DNA of 64,000 nucleotides from Lepidonotus clava (GCA_936440205.1 OW387138.1:30151541-30215540); one strand, 5' to 3'. Counted from the first letter of the stretch, positions 23,201-30,600 are shown. The notes: generated from the sequence alone by a model not told the origin. Made by a program: numbers and translations.

Positions 23201-25878
23201 GATATCAATGAGTGTGACGTGAACCTGGGAGGGTGTTCCCAGCAGTGTGAGAACATCCCCGGCTCCTACCGCTGTACCTGTAACCCGGGGTACCGACTGT
23301 CGCCCAACGGCAGGCAGTGCCTAGGTGAGAATGGCAAATTATTACTCGTAATTAATCACAATTATCATAATCTGGTGCTACAGGTAATACTTTTATTGAC
23401 TTTCGCCTAATAGACCTTTTTCATTAAGAGTGCTGCGCCCTTTGGTGAAGTAAATGAAACCAATGGTTTAGGTCATTTACTATAGTTAACCTATTATATG
23501 CTTCTCTTCATATAGGTTAACTATAGGAAATGACCTAAACCATAATGAAAAAGGTCTATAGTAATCATTATCTGGGGGTAGTACTTGAATTGACTGTTAC
23601 ACAATGGCAGGCAGTGCCTGTATAAGAAAAGTTATAACCTGGTGGTAGTTTTTTAATAGACTGTCACCCAACAATAGGAAATGCATAGGCGAGAATATAA
23701 TCTGGTGGTTGTAGTCGCATTGACTGTCACCCAATGGCAGGTGATGCCTAGGCAAGAATACAAGCCAATGGTAGTTTTTGTATTGTCACCCAGTTGCAGA
23801 AAATGCCTAGTTACGAATGATTATAATCAGATGGTAGTATTTGTATTAACTGTCACCCAATGACTAGATGCGTCAATGTATTGATGCATATAGTTTTTTC
23901 CTTGTTAAAAACATTTGTTTACTCTGGCTGAAAAATGGATTGTTGCAGTAGACATTTTGCTTGTTTTTGAGACGTGGTGTCTTTTTTTGGGCCGGATCCA
24001 AATATAAATGTGGCTTTAAAAACATTGTCATCAAGTTGTGATCTCATGACTACTGATAGGTAATGCTCATCACCAATTCATATCATAACTTATCATCTTT
24101 TGATCAACAAGAAGAGGATGGATGTAGGCCTGTACCAATAATACATTAACAAAACCATAACGATGTTGTATAATTGACAGTGACTGACTAATCTATCTAT
24201 GTTGATAGATATCATGAGTAGCATCATGTTTGAATATTTACACATCCATCTTTATTTCATTGACTGATCCATCTATCTGTGTTGACAGACATCAACGAGT
24301 GTCTGACGGATAACGGCGGTTGTCAACAGACGTGTACGAACACCCCCGGGTCGTTCCGCTGTAGTTGTGACGGCATCATCTACCGCCTCCACTCCGACGG
24401 ACGCCGCTGCATCGGTCAGTGGACGCTAGCTCTGAATTATTTTATTTTATCCAATAGTCGTATAGTAGTGTTGTACAGCTGATTGCATTAACTTCTCAAG
24501 GCTCCACTCATGAATATGTGCATCGGTCAGTTTCAGCTCACCTTTTCCCCCTCTGTATTGCCTTTTTTATTTTAAAGGTTTTTTTAGTGGTCATCGTTAA
24601 GGTTTCACTTGCCTTTCAGAGTTATTACAGTGAGGAGGATAACTACTTTCCTGGGCCTTTGGGTACCAGCAATAGGATATCAGACAGTGTACCACACCGG
24701 GAACTTTCTTTCCAATTGGTTCCCAACAAGGTAGCCCAATAGCCTATGGCTGATACCCTGTGGCCCAGAGAAATCGTTCGTTCGTTAGTGACAAAGTAAT
24801 TTAATCATTTGTTTAAGATGATCGGTGTTTGATATATGGATCATTGAAAAGTCTACCAATTCTCATAAGTTTAAATTTGTCCAATTATTTTTGTAACATT
24901 TATTATTGGACAATATTGACAATTGCATAAGCTTTCTGCACAATATCCTCCCGTTAGCAACCAGCATGTATTTTAGCACTTTTGACCGACCATTTCCCTG
25001 TCCCCTCCATTCCCTAGGTACGTGTCCGGCCGATTTCGTCAAGAGTGAGGCCCTGAGTTCTTGTTACAAGGTGTTCACCCCTCAGTTGGCGGCCGACTCC
25101 ATGGACGTGGCCAGCGCCCAGGAGCACTGCCGCTCCCTGCACCCCCTGGGCGGCCTCCTGTCCATCCAGTCCGACGACGAGCAGAGGTTCCTCTCCAACA
25201 TGCTCAAGAGGGAACCACGTAGGTGGCTTTAATTGTCGTTTTTTTGTTCGTGTGTATGTTTGTTTTTTCTATGTCCTTTCTTCAACATTTTGGCTCTGTA
25301 AATGAACAATTTCTAGAACATTGAACATCATTGTAGAAACCTTTTCAGCATAGATTATTTTCATTGGTAACCAACAACTGCGCATACAATAATCATACGT
25401 GTGTTTCCAGTTGTACCATGAGGTTTTAGATCATAAACAATTTTTCCCAATATAGGTTAACCAAGAATACATGGTAGTTTGATTATTGAAGAAAACGTAT
25501 GTACAGCTCCCCATTTTCAGTATTTTGCATATATTTTAAAGATTTCTGGGGTCGTAAGGCCACCCTTTGAGACCCCCACTGTTCTCCTTATGTTATCACA
25601 TAGCCTTTCCTCATGCAACTGTTGACCTTACAGAGATGCTGGAGGGCTGGCAGGGTTGGTGGACCTCGGGCAGCTACCAGTCCGGCATCAACCTGTTCAG
25701 GTGGTCGGACACGTCCTTCATCGACAACGACTCGCCCTTCTGGGGCTTCAGGAAGACCCCAGTGGCCGAGACCTGCGTATGGATCCTGTCGATCTCCGTG
25801 TACAACCAGACCTGGGGCAACTACGACTGCTTCACCAAGTCAGGCCACATCTGTGAGGTCGAGCTGCCCAGAAAATAA
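492..25878 (+). CDS. Ly6-like / Pro-rich / 11xEGF / C-type lectin mosaic gene (19 exons, 5' incomplete)
   Basis: Nineteen exons join with matching phases into about 950 residues ending in TAA at 25876-25878. Order seen: ten-cysteine Ly6/uPAR-like domain (exons 1-3), Pro/Val-rich linker (exons 3-6), eleven EGF modules (exons 7-17, one exon each, all phase 1-1), and a C-type lectin-like domain (exons 18-19). Known of these families: extracellular, disulfide-rich, with calcium-binding EGF modules forming stiff rods and lectin-like domains binding sugar or protein. Inferred: a secreted or matrix adhesion or recognition protein. No transmembrane segment follows the lectin domain. Exon 1 enters in phase 1, so a signal-peptide exon is expected upstream, but none is recognisable in 1-491. 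I know no family with exactly this domain order and give no symbol. Confidence 0.88.
897..1000 (+). CDS. Exon 2: middle of Ly6/uPAR-like domain
   Basis: Acceptor CCCTTCAG ends at 896 and donor GTGAGTCG starts at 1001; phase 1 in, 0 out. Reads [20 protein letters not shown] and on to YGEWSSKK, with two cysteines. RGC followed by a short loop is typical of invertebrate Ly6/quiver-type domains. Confidence 0.82.
1001..2304 (+). other. Intron 2, no recognisable feature
   Basis: AT-rich sequence between exons 2 and 3. I see no gene, RNA or clear mobile element in it. Confidence 0.5.
2305..2601 (+). CDS. Exon 3: end of Ly6-like domain and Pro/Val linker
   Basis: Acceptor CTCCTGCAG ends at 2304 and donor GTAGGC starts at 2602; 99 codons, phase 0-0. 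It opens [12 protein letters not shown], the CxCxxDxCN signature that closes Ly6/uPAR domains. It then changes to a Pro/Val/Arg repeat with units like [12 protein letters not shown], encoded by a GC-rich minisatellite of roughly 21 bp. The linker is probably extended and flexible. Confidence 0.85.
2807..2983. mobile_element. MITE-like repeat, GGATCC/G-tract family
   Basis: Starts CAGGGGCGGATCCAG and ends GGATCCGGCACTG, giving imperfect terminal inverted repeats, with a G-run after one end and a C-run before the other. Related copies occur at about 22254, 44861 and 53851, with fragments at about 18686 and 50265. No coding capacity. Confidence 0.6.
3159..3343 (+). CDS. Exon 4: Pro/Gln/Asn-rich linker
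   Basis: Acceptor TTCCTCACAG ends at 3158 and donor GTGAGG starts at 3344; phase 0 in, 2 out. Begins [18 protein letters not shown] and continues as a Pro/Arg/Gln-rich low-complexity segment. The VVFYK start resembles the VVYYTTPAP start of exon 5. Confidence 0.78.
3601..3860. mobile_element. MITE, ATAGAC...GTCTAT family, copy 1
   Basis: Ends are ATAGACGTTGTGCAGATG and CATCTGCAAAAGGTCTAT, inverted repeats of 18 bp with few mismatches. The interior is AT-rich and non-coding. Related copies lie at about 30602 and 31211. Confidence 0.6.
3950..7113 (+). repeat. Tandem array of 39 splice-acceptor units (about 81 bp each)
   Basis: Each unit has a pyrimidine tract (CTATCCTCCCCCTACAG), then the first coding bases of exon 5 (AGTAGTCTACTACACC, then CCAGCCCCTGAGTACAG), then a spacer like TACATTCTGTATCACCCATG. 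I counted 39 copies of the AGTAGTCTAC core with acceptor-like context, from 3993 to 7079, mean spacing 81.2 bp. The last copy is exon 5 itself, where the array passes straight into unique coding sequence. Length classes differ mainly by presence or absence of an AGCC block. At least two copies have altered acceptors (about 4491 and 6660). The array is an expanded duplication of the exon-5 edge. Confidence 0.93.
7079..7349 (+). CDS. Exon 5: linker exon at the end of the acceptor array
   Basis: The acceptor CCCCCTACAG ends at 7078, and the phase-2 junction makes AG+A = Arg. Reads [20 protein letters not shown], later [20 protein letters not shown] and [19 protein letters not shown]. Donor GTAGGG starts at 7350. 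No known domain. I chose this copy because only here does the reading frame stay open and the sequence become unique. Confidence 0.82.
7350..7936 (+). other. Intron 5, no recognisable feature
   Basis: AT-rich intron; I see no gene or clear element. Confidence 0.5.
7937..7991 (+). CDS. Exon 6: short linker exon
   Basis: Acceptor TTCACTAG ends at 7936 and donor GTAAGCAG starts at 7992. It encodes [18 protein letters not shown], phase 0 in, 1 out. The phase change sets up the 1-1 phase of all EGF exons that follow. Confidence 0.75.
8318..8645. repeat. Dispersed repeat A (AACATTCTGTTTTGG family), copy 1
   Basis: Shares GTTTTGGTTCTTGTTACATT near one end and an ACAACTTGRCTG end with copies at 8797, 42268 and 46079. 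About 330-350 bp, non-coding and rich in AACGTT/TGCAAC words. It stops about 20 bp before the EGF1 acceptor. Confidence 0.6.
8662..8784 (+). CDS. Exon 7: EGF module 1
   Basis: Acceptor ACCCTCCAG ends at 8661; donor GTAGGTC at 8785; phase 1-1, 123 nt. Reads [20 protein letters not shown] and on to [12 protein letters not shown], with six cysteines. It lacks the DxNEC start, so it is not of the calcium-binding type. Confidence 0.88.
8797..9155. repeat. Dispersed repeat A, copy 2
   Basis: Runs from CCAGCAAGGGATGTGACG to CCGCAACTTGGCTGGG, so the ends are inverted versions of CCAGCCAAG. Same interior words as copy 1. It looks like a non-autonomous DNA element of about 350 bp. Confidence 0.62.
9779..9901 (+). 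CDS. Exon 8: EGF module 2 (calcium-binding type)
   Basis: Acceptor CGTTTCAG ends at 9778; donor GTCAGT at 9902; phase 1-1. Reads [33 protein letters not shown]. It keeps the D-x-N-E-C start, the Asn after cysteine 3 and the aromatic residue of the calcium-binding consensus. Confidence 0.92.
10199..10482. mobile_element. MITE, GCGGTGG-rich family, copy 1
   Basis: Terminal inverted repeats TAAAGGCCATATTCCAC and GTGGAATGTGGGCTTTA. The interior is full of GCGGTGG and CCACCGC words in both orientations, so it can fold on itself. A related copy ends at 39502. Confidence 0.7.
11098..11490 (+). pseudogene. LINE fragment: endonuclease N-terminal part
   Basis: Begins [20 protein letters not shown] and carries LSETWLTP and [11 protein letters not shown], typical of APE-type endonucleases of LINEs. 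The frame shifts after [12 protein letters not shown] at a run of T's. Confidence 0.8.
11492..14122 (+). pseudogene. LINE fragment: endonuclease C-terminal part and reverse transcriptase
   Basis: One frame with a single stop (12476-12478). The first part has GDFNIDLL and SDHLPIYL. The second has [47 protein letters not shown] and YADDT. The last part of the open frame (from about 13960) is MITE sequence, not LINE protein. Confidence 0.85.
13960..14301. mobile_element. piggyBac-type MITE inside the LINE
   Basis: 342 bp with termini CCCTTTAGACCCC and GGGGTCTAAAGGG, flanked on both sides by TTAA (13956-13959 and 14302-14305). TTAA target duplication and CCC ends are the piggyBac hallmark. The interior has two copies of a segment like AATCCGGCCGTAGCCGCCCG. 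No coding capacity of its own. Confidence 0.88.
14621..14746 (+). CDS. Exon 9: EGF module 3 (calcium-binding type)
   Basis: Acceptor GCTTACAG ends at 14620; donor GTAAGTAG at 14747; 126 nt, phase 1-1. Reads [39 protein letters not shown]. One residue longer than most modules here. Confidence 0.92.
14828..14902. repeat. (AC)n microsatellite
   Basis: AC repeat interrupted by a short GTGCGTGCGCGTGC block. Confidence 0.95.
15381..15445. repeat. Perfect inverted repeat, 31-bp arms, 3-base loop
   Basis: Arm 1 (15381-15411) begins TTGGATGAAGATTTATTAGC and is the exact reverse complement of arm 2 (15415-15445); the loop is TTA. It lies in the intron between EGF3 and EGF4 and would form a strong hairpin in RNA or a cruciform in DNA. 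Confidence 0.95.
15707..15829 (+). CDS. Exon 10: EGF module 4 (calcium-binding type)
   Basis: Acceptor TTTGTAG ends at 15706; donor GTAAGTAA at 15830; 123 nt, phase 1-1. Reads [38 protein letters not shown]. Confidence 0.92.
15830..16304 (+). other. Intron 10, no recognisable feature
   Basis: AT-rich; I see nothing coding and no clear element. Confidence 0.5.
16305..16427 (+). CDS. Exon 11: EGF module 5 (calcium-binding type)
   Basis: Acceptor TTATAG ends at 16304; donor GTGAGTTA at 16428; phase 1-1. Reads [38 protein letters not shown]. The usual aromatic residue is His here. Confidence 0.92.
16700..16822 (+). CDS. Exon 12: EGF module 6 (calcium-binding type)
   Basis: Acceptor GTTGTAG ends at 16699; donor GTAGGTGG at 16823; phase 1-1. 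Reads [38 protein letters not shown]. Its DNA is close to that of EGF7, suggesting fairly recent duplication. Confidence 0.92.
   Translation, partial: TWTSAGRRTAGVTTSAGTRPGRLSVGVAPGTSWTRTSAAV
16829..18310 (+). repeat. G-rich minisatellite in intron 12
   Basis: Degenerate tandem units of about 29 bp, like GGGGCACTAGGAGGGCATTA then GGGACATCA, with longer variants containing GGGGGCGCTTTGG. It starts within a few bases of the EGF6 donor and is split by a MITE at 17146-17748. The sense strand is G-rich with many GGG/GGGG runs. Confidence 0.92.
17146..17748. mobile_element. MITE with 19-bp perfect inverted ends
   Basis: 603 bp with ends CTGGGGTCCGTTTCATAAA and its exact reverse complement, inside the G-rich minisatellite. 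The interior has TTAGTAACAC-like words in both orientations and no coding potential. No clear target duplication is visible because the flanks are repetitive. Confidence 0.82.
18321..18550. mobile_element. MITE, GTAGCCAG family
   Basis: Ends CAGGCCCGTAGCCAG and CTGGCTACAGGCCTG are near-perfect inverted repeats. A G-run follows the left end and a C-run precedes the right end. About 230 bp, non-coding. Confidence 0.78.
18686..18775. mobile_element. Fragment of the GGATCC/G-tract MITE family
   Basis: TTTACACTGGTCTTCC and GCAATCGCCCCATTTGCC match the right half of the element at 2807-2983. Both ends are missing. Confidence 0.4.
18973..19095 (+). CDS. Exon 13: EGF module 7 (calcium-binding type)
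   Basis: Acceptor CCCTTCAG ends at 18972; donor GTGGGAAA at 19096; phase 1-1. Reads [38 protein letters not shown]. Confidence 0.92.
19096..19508 (+). other. Intron 13, no recognisable feature
   Basis: Short AT-rich intron; nothing else seen. Confidence 0.5.
19509..19631 (+). CDS. Exon 14: EGF module 8 (degenerate calcium site)
   Basis: Acceptor GTCTGCAG ends at 19508; donor GTAGGTCT at 19632; phase 1-1. Reads [38 protein letters not shown]. All six cysteines are present, but D-x-N-E-C is A-I-D-K-C and the conserved G-S-Y is S-G-A, so calcium binding is doubtful. Confidence 0.9.
19720..20013. repeat. AC-rich simple-repeat stretch
   Basis: Long impure CACACA / TACACA stretch with short unique breaks. 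Open frames on both strands here are artefacts of composition. Confidence 0.85.
20206..20293. repeat. (GT)n microsatellite
   Basis: About 44 uninterrupted GT units. Confidence 0.97.
20294..22100 (+). other. Middle of intron 14, no recognisable feature
   Basis: AT-rich; I see no gene or clear element before the EGF relic at 22101. Confidence 0.45.
22101..22138 (+). pseudogene. Decayed EGF exon fragment
   Basis: TGAATGTCAGGGGGAAACGG followed by CCGGTGCGACCACATCAG aligns, with a one-base gap, to the coding DNA for [14 protein letters not shown] in EGF9 (22471). The similarity is roughly 80% over about 38 bases. No acceptor, second half or donor remains. It lies about 370 bp upstream of the EGF9 exon. 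Confidence 0.65.
22254..22385. mobile_element. GGATCC/G-tract MITE, degenerate copy
   Basis: CAGGGCCGGATCCAGGAACT, then a G-run; the right side has a long C-run. Same design as 2807-2983; the right end is eroded. Confidence 0.5.
22471..22593 (+). CDS. Exon 15: EGF module 9 (calcium-binding type)
   Basis: Acceptor GTTTTCAG ends at 22470; donor GTGAGAAG at 22594; phase 1-1. Reads [38 protein letters not shown]. Confidence 0.92.
22594..23201 (+). other. Intron 15, no recognisable feature
   Basis: AT-rich; nothing seen. Confidence 0.5.
23202..23324 (+). CDS. Exon 16: EGF module 10 (calcium-binding type)
   Basis: Acceptor TTGTTCAG ends at 23201; donor GTGAGAAT at 23325; phase 1-1. Reads [38 protein letters not shown]. 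Its last 30 bases and donor are the founder unit of the repeat that follows. Confidence 0.92.
23295..23870 (+). repeat. Tandem repeat built from the EGF10 exon end and donor
   Basis: Copies of GACTGTCACCCAATGGCAGG then NNNTGCCTAGG begin at 23295 (real exon), 23398 (cut by a foldback element), 23592, 23659, 23722, about 23782 and 23848. Spacing of the later copies is about 60-67 bp. The copies also share TCTGGTGGTAG and TTTGTATTGAC. The donor GGTGAGAAT has become GGCGAGAAT, GGCAAGAAT or GTTACGAAT in the copies. Confidence 0.8.
23408..23561. mobile_element. Foldback / palindromic MITE
   Basis: Outer ends TAATAGACCTTTTTCATTA and TAATGAAAAAGGTCTAT are inverted. Inner arms 23464-23500 and 23509-23542 pair almost completely (TGGTTTAGGTCATTT with AAATGACCTAAACCA) around an 8-base loop. 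It is inserted in the second unit of the exon-16 repeat. Confidence 0.8.
24289..24414 (+). CDS. Exon 17: EGF module 11 (calcium-binding type)
   Basis: Acceptor GTTGACAG ends at 24288; donor GTCAGTGG at 24415; 126 nt, phase 1-1. Reads [42 protein letters not shown]. The usual Gly-Tyr before the last cysteine is changed to IIY with one extra residue. Confidence 0.92.
25018..25218 (+). CDS. Exon 18: C-type lectin-like domain, first half
   Basis: Acceptor TTCCCTAG ends at 25017; donor GTAGGTGG at 25219; phase 1-1. Reads [20 protein letters not shown], then [19 protein letters not shown] and [12 protein letters not shown]. The extra N-terminal cysteine pair marks a long-form domain; [12 protein letters not shown] is the usual helix-2 region. 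Confidence 0.9.
25634..25878 (+). CDS. Exon 19: C-type lectin-like domain, second half, stop
   Basis: Acceptor CCTTACAG ends at 25633; the phase-1 join gives Gln. Reads [38 protein letters not shown], then TAA. Six cysteines over both exons. The EPN/QPD sugar motif is absent (TPVAE stands there) and WND is WGN, so classical calcium-dependent sugar binding is unlikely. The last 17 bases are also the first unit of the array that follows. Confidence 0.9.
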
Positions 25879-26412
25879 GGCTGCCCGGCAAGTAGGGTTG
25901 CCCAGAGAGAAGGGCTGCTCAACTAGTAGGGCTACTCAGCTAGTAAAGTTGCCCTGCTAGTACGACTGTTCATCTAGTAGGGTTGCCCACCTTGGAAAGT
26001 TGCCCAGCCAGTTGGGTTCCCAGCTAGTAAGGCTGCATAGCCAGTATGGCTGCCTTGCTCACTGGGCTGCCAAACTATTAAGGCTGTCTGGCTAGTAGGG
26101 CTGCCCAACTAGTAGGCTTCCCACCTGGTAACACTGCCCAGCTAGTAGGGTTACCCTGCAAATAGGGCTGTCTATCTAGTTGGGCTGCCCAGCTTGTAGC
26201 ACTGACCAACTAGTAAGGCTGTCTAGCAAATAGGGTGTCCCAGCTAATATACCTGCCCAACTAGTCAGATTGCCCACCTAATGAGGCTGCCCAGCTAGTA
26301 GGGCTGCCCAGGTAGTAGAGTTGATCAGCTAGTACAGATGCCCAGCTAGTATGGTTGCCCAGCTAGTAGGTCTACCCAACTAGTAGGGATGCCCAGCTAG
26401 TAATTGCCTGTT
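25863..26412 (+). repeat. 17-bp minisatellite starting in the last codons
   Basis: Exact 17-base register: GCTGCCCAGAAAATAAG (codons plus stop), GCTGCCCGGCAAGTAGG, GTTGCCCAGAGAGAAGG, GCTGCTCAACTAGTAGG and so on, consensus GCTGCCCAGCTAGTAGG, about 32 units. It forms the proximal 3' UTR. Confidence 0.92.
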
Positions 26413-27065
26413 CCCTACAGTGCAAAATTGTCCCAGACGCGGTTCTCTGCTTCATTGTTATTTTGAGTAAGGTGCATTCTGGGTAAAATATTGATTCCAA
26501 TATCAGTTGATTTCCCTCACAAGTCTGAAGCATCTATCATTCAATTACCAAATGTTTCATGTAGTTTGCTTTTCCATTGTGAACATAATATTATGTTATT
26601 AAGCAAAGTTTCGCTTTTCCTTTGTATGTATTCCATATTTCAGAATTCGATTTACAAATGGTAATTCTATATAGCTAATGTATACATAATTTCTATTAGG
26701 GGTTTTATGTTGCTTGCAATTACAGAAGAAATTCAGAAAATTAAAAAAAAAATGCCTAAAAGACCAGAATATGGGGAATCGCGTCTGGGAGAATTGCATC
26801 CTTTCGAAAAGGTGAAATCAGACATCATCACTATGCCTTCATCAAAGAGAATTGCAAAGAAAATGAAATATCAATAGGTATGCTTAATCACAAACCACCT
26901 GTCTTTCAAATTGTAAAGCTCATTTCATTTGCCTTGAACTATTAGTGAAAAGGATATTTGAGAGTTGGTTCTCCCTGAATCTATAATAGGATAGATAGGA
27001 GGGAGTTTTTTTTCTTAACTATTGTTTCAATATTGAAGTATCTTGTCGTAAAACGAACATTGAAC

Positions 27066-27071
27066 AATAAA
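27066..27071 (+). terminator. Possible polyadenylation signal of the EGF/lectin gene
   Basis: First clean AATAAA I find after the stop codon, about 1.2 kb downstream. Position alone supports it. Confidence 0.3.
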
Positions 27072-30000
27072 CAGAATGATTACTTTCAGTTTATAGTGCT
27101 GTGTTCAATAATGATTCTCACCAATCGTATAAGATTTAAAGATATATGTAAATAACATAATAGCTAAGAGATATAAGTGTATGCCATTTAAACGTTAGAA
27201 TATTTCAGCATAATATCAACACTTTGGAAAATCAAGCTTGGTCGTCCCTGCAGCAAATATTTACTTTATGATTGTCAACATTACAATTTTACATTGCAAT
27301 TCCCTTCATATCCATATAATATATTATTAGCATCATAACACGCACAAATATTACCTTTAAAGATCTAGAAAGAATATAACGAATGCATTACATAATGTCT
27401 AGCATAGATAAGGTCAGGGAAATGCAAAGTCGGAAAATCAGGTTGTATGTCCAACAGAGGATGACTACGTATAAGATGGACCCCTATATTGATACCATAG
27501 CAGGGTGGAAATTCCCTGTACAACATTTATATTTTTGGTATACCTAAAAGGTGATGGTGCTTTCAAAGTATAATAGGGGGCCTGTGCTATTTATCATCCT
27601 ATAAAATTCATGTCTAGCATTTAGCTAATTCAAACTCATGTATAGGGGCCTAGTACATACACCTTAATGGAAAATATTTATGCAAGAGTTGTTTCTTGTT
27701 ATCGAATCTTAATTGTAGACTACAATATATATATATGTTGTTCAGAGACATTTCTCCTCAAACTATTTTTTGTAAAGGTTTTTAAACCAATAGTATGGAG
27801 TGTTGCTTATGGTAATTTGATACTCATACATAATAATTATGCTATAATCTGAAATAACATTACATACCACAATAATTATATTACCTGTATATTTCTTAAT
27901 TGCTTCCCTTTATATTTGAGTGTATAGTATGATATTCGAAATCACATGGGTGAATTTGCAATCCAACAACCTTACTAATTTGGCGTTTGCTATCTGAAAT
28001 GCTATAAAAATCTACTAATCGTTAGATGTTCGTAATTCCTAATGCCACTATTTGCTACTTTATTTCTCACTAAGTTGATTGATGTTTTGCATTTCATATC
28101 CTCTTTGTTTTACTTAATTGAATGAAACACGTGTAGATTTTTCTTTTTAATGTGTATTTAGTTTACATGAACTCAAATAACACGGAAAGATTGTTTATTT
28201 AAATGTGTTATGTCATCTTTGCAGTCATCAGAGCATCATTGTGCTACTCAAACATTCTCAACTGAAACATTCTTAAATAAAATGAGGTGATAAAAGATCT
28301 TCTGGCTTATTTATATTAAAGCTACTTCAGGGACGTTGCACTTATCACATGCTCTTACAAAAACAAAGTAATTACTTAATTACTTTAGCATTCCCAGATC
28401 CTTTCTAACAACACCTAAATGAAATTAACCGGGATTCAATCCTGGCGTTGGCGTGGCGTTTACTTGAGGCAATATCTGAACCTCCATGATACCTAGCCCT
28501 TCCTTATAATTATAGACTCCTAACTGAAGAATTTTATGGTTGACATATTTGTAAAGTACTTAAATGTTTGTTTTCTATCGAAAGTAATAATATAATGACA
28601 CACGTCTTGTTGAGAGGAATACTGCATCGTCACCATCAAAAAAGGAATCACGCGATGATTTTATTAAATAACCACACTTTAGCAGATGTTTTCTATCTTG
28701 TTTATTACCTGTGGCTTCTGACACACATTATATTACACATGGCTATAGTGCATAGGATCAATACTTAAGATTTGTGAGGCGGTTTTCATTGAAAAACATT
28801 GTATATAGAAAACCGAGGCTTGATAAGGCCAATTCTATCATTAAAGCGATGGCATTCATAATAACATCACATATTATGGAATAATTCACCAATCACACTC
28901 AACACAAGGATACTTAACAAAGGAAATAGAAATCATTATATATGCAAAACAAGAAGTTTGTAATTATAACTCATGAATGTCCATATTTTTCACTTAGATA
29001 TTCAGGGTAAAAGACTAAAACGGCGTGGATTCGTGTGTACAAGTGTATAGCGTTTTCCTCTCTTTTTACAGCGTCGGGGTCCACCAAGATCCGCCCCTGA
29101 AACATTCATCTACACCCGGGGGGTTCGGTATTGACAACAGTTATTAATTTTGTGCCGAGTGAACTTCGAATATTGAGTTTGCGATCGATACCAGAATGAT
29201 ATAACCAAGCACCCATCATGTGACAAGCAGTTCAAATGTAACAATTAAGGACCGTTGGATTTATAATGATACAGGACAACAATCTGATATGATTTTAGTT
29301 AATAATATTTCGGAGAACCGCAACCAAATAGAACAAATTGACCTAGTTAAGAACCCTATTCTAGCCGAGGACAGAACAATTGTTGTGCAAATGACATCTC
29401 CTTTCAACATATGCGCCTGGGATATACACTTGAACATGAGCGAACCCATATGTATGTATGTAACGTGGAATATCAATTTTGTTGTTTGTAGGTTAAGCTT
29501 TGATATATATGATACACCTCTACATGCTTGCTTTATGATTAGTCTGGGGAAATGCAAAGAGCTTCAAAAAGTGAATACCGAGATGGGAACAAATGAATGG
29601 TTTGAGGGTTACTATGTGATGTATCTTTGAACTCCCTTCTATGATAACAAGACCCTCAGAATGCAGAATCAATGACAATCATTGAATAAACCATTCGCAT
29701 GAAGTGTCATTAGAAAGCATTAACATGTATATTACCGAAATATGGCACACGTTATTAGGCTATGAACACATTTATAAGATCATTACTTGTAGTAAGGTCT
29801 GTAAGATCTCTTGTAAATTAACATGAAATGCGTTCAAAGGAGACAATTGACAGTTCAAATTGACTAACAATTTCATCTTATACAAGATGCAGTATGTTGG
29901 ACATGGACAGATTAACCAGGTGCAAAGAGAACATTAAAAAAACTGTTTCTTCACATCGTTATACATCTGCGCTCACAAACATACCTTTAAAATCTGAAAT

Positions 30001-30600
30001 AAGGCCACGCGTTAGAAATATTGCTTTCTTCGGACAGGCTGGCAAAGAACATCCACTCGGGTTGTTGTGATTTCTCTCAATTTGTTTTTGGGTACGCAGA
30101 TAACTGCCATTCTCTTAGAAAACGATTCCCAAAAGTCAGAACAGTTTAGTCTGCAGCATGCAATAAAATACCTACTCGGACGGTGCATCTGAAACACAAC
30201 TTTGTTAAGGCTGGCCTAACGTAAACACATATATTTACCATGTAATTCAATCTTTGATACTAGTTGATTTAATTATCAATATCAGTGGCTAATCATATAC
30301 GGCAAAAAGTGACTATACTATTATTATCATCTACAAATGGGCACTGTCATATAAGTGATAGATTCACAAGTGAATCTAAGTTTATCATGCATTATGCTTG
30401 GTATCACATTCCCAATAAGTACTTCATTTGCATCCTGATTACACCTATGAAAGAAACGCGGGCATGCAGATGAACTCATCTATTCTTTGCTGATCAGAGA
30501 GTGACTACGTATGAAAGTAGGCAAAGTTCTAGTCTATACATATGGTAACTTCTTGCTGAAGGTATAGGAACATATATGAACTCATGAAATGGGCAGGTGA
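27072..30600. other. Intergenic, no recognisable gene
   Basis: AT-rich DNA. The longest open frame (29220-29630, +) is 136 codons with no domain, no exon-like GC rise and no repeated support, so I do not call it. Confidence 0.5.

Noticed and set aside
29220-29630. 136-codon open frame as a gene
   Set aside because: AT-rich, no domain, no splice partners, and a similar-sized frame on the other strand.
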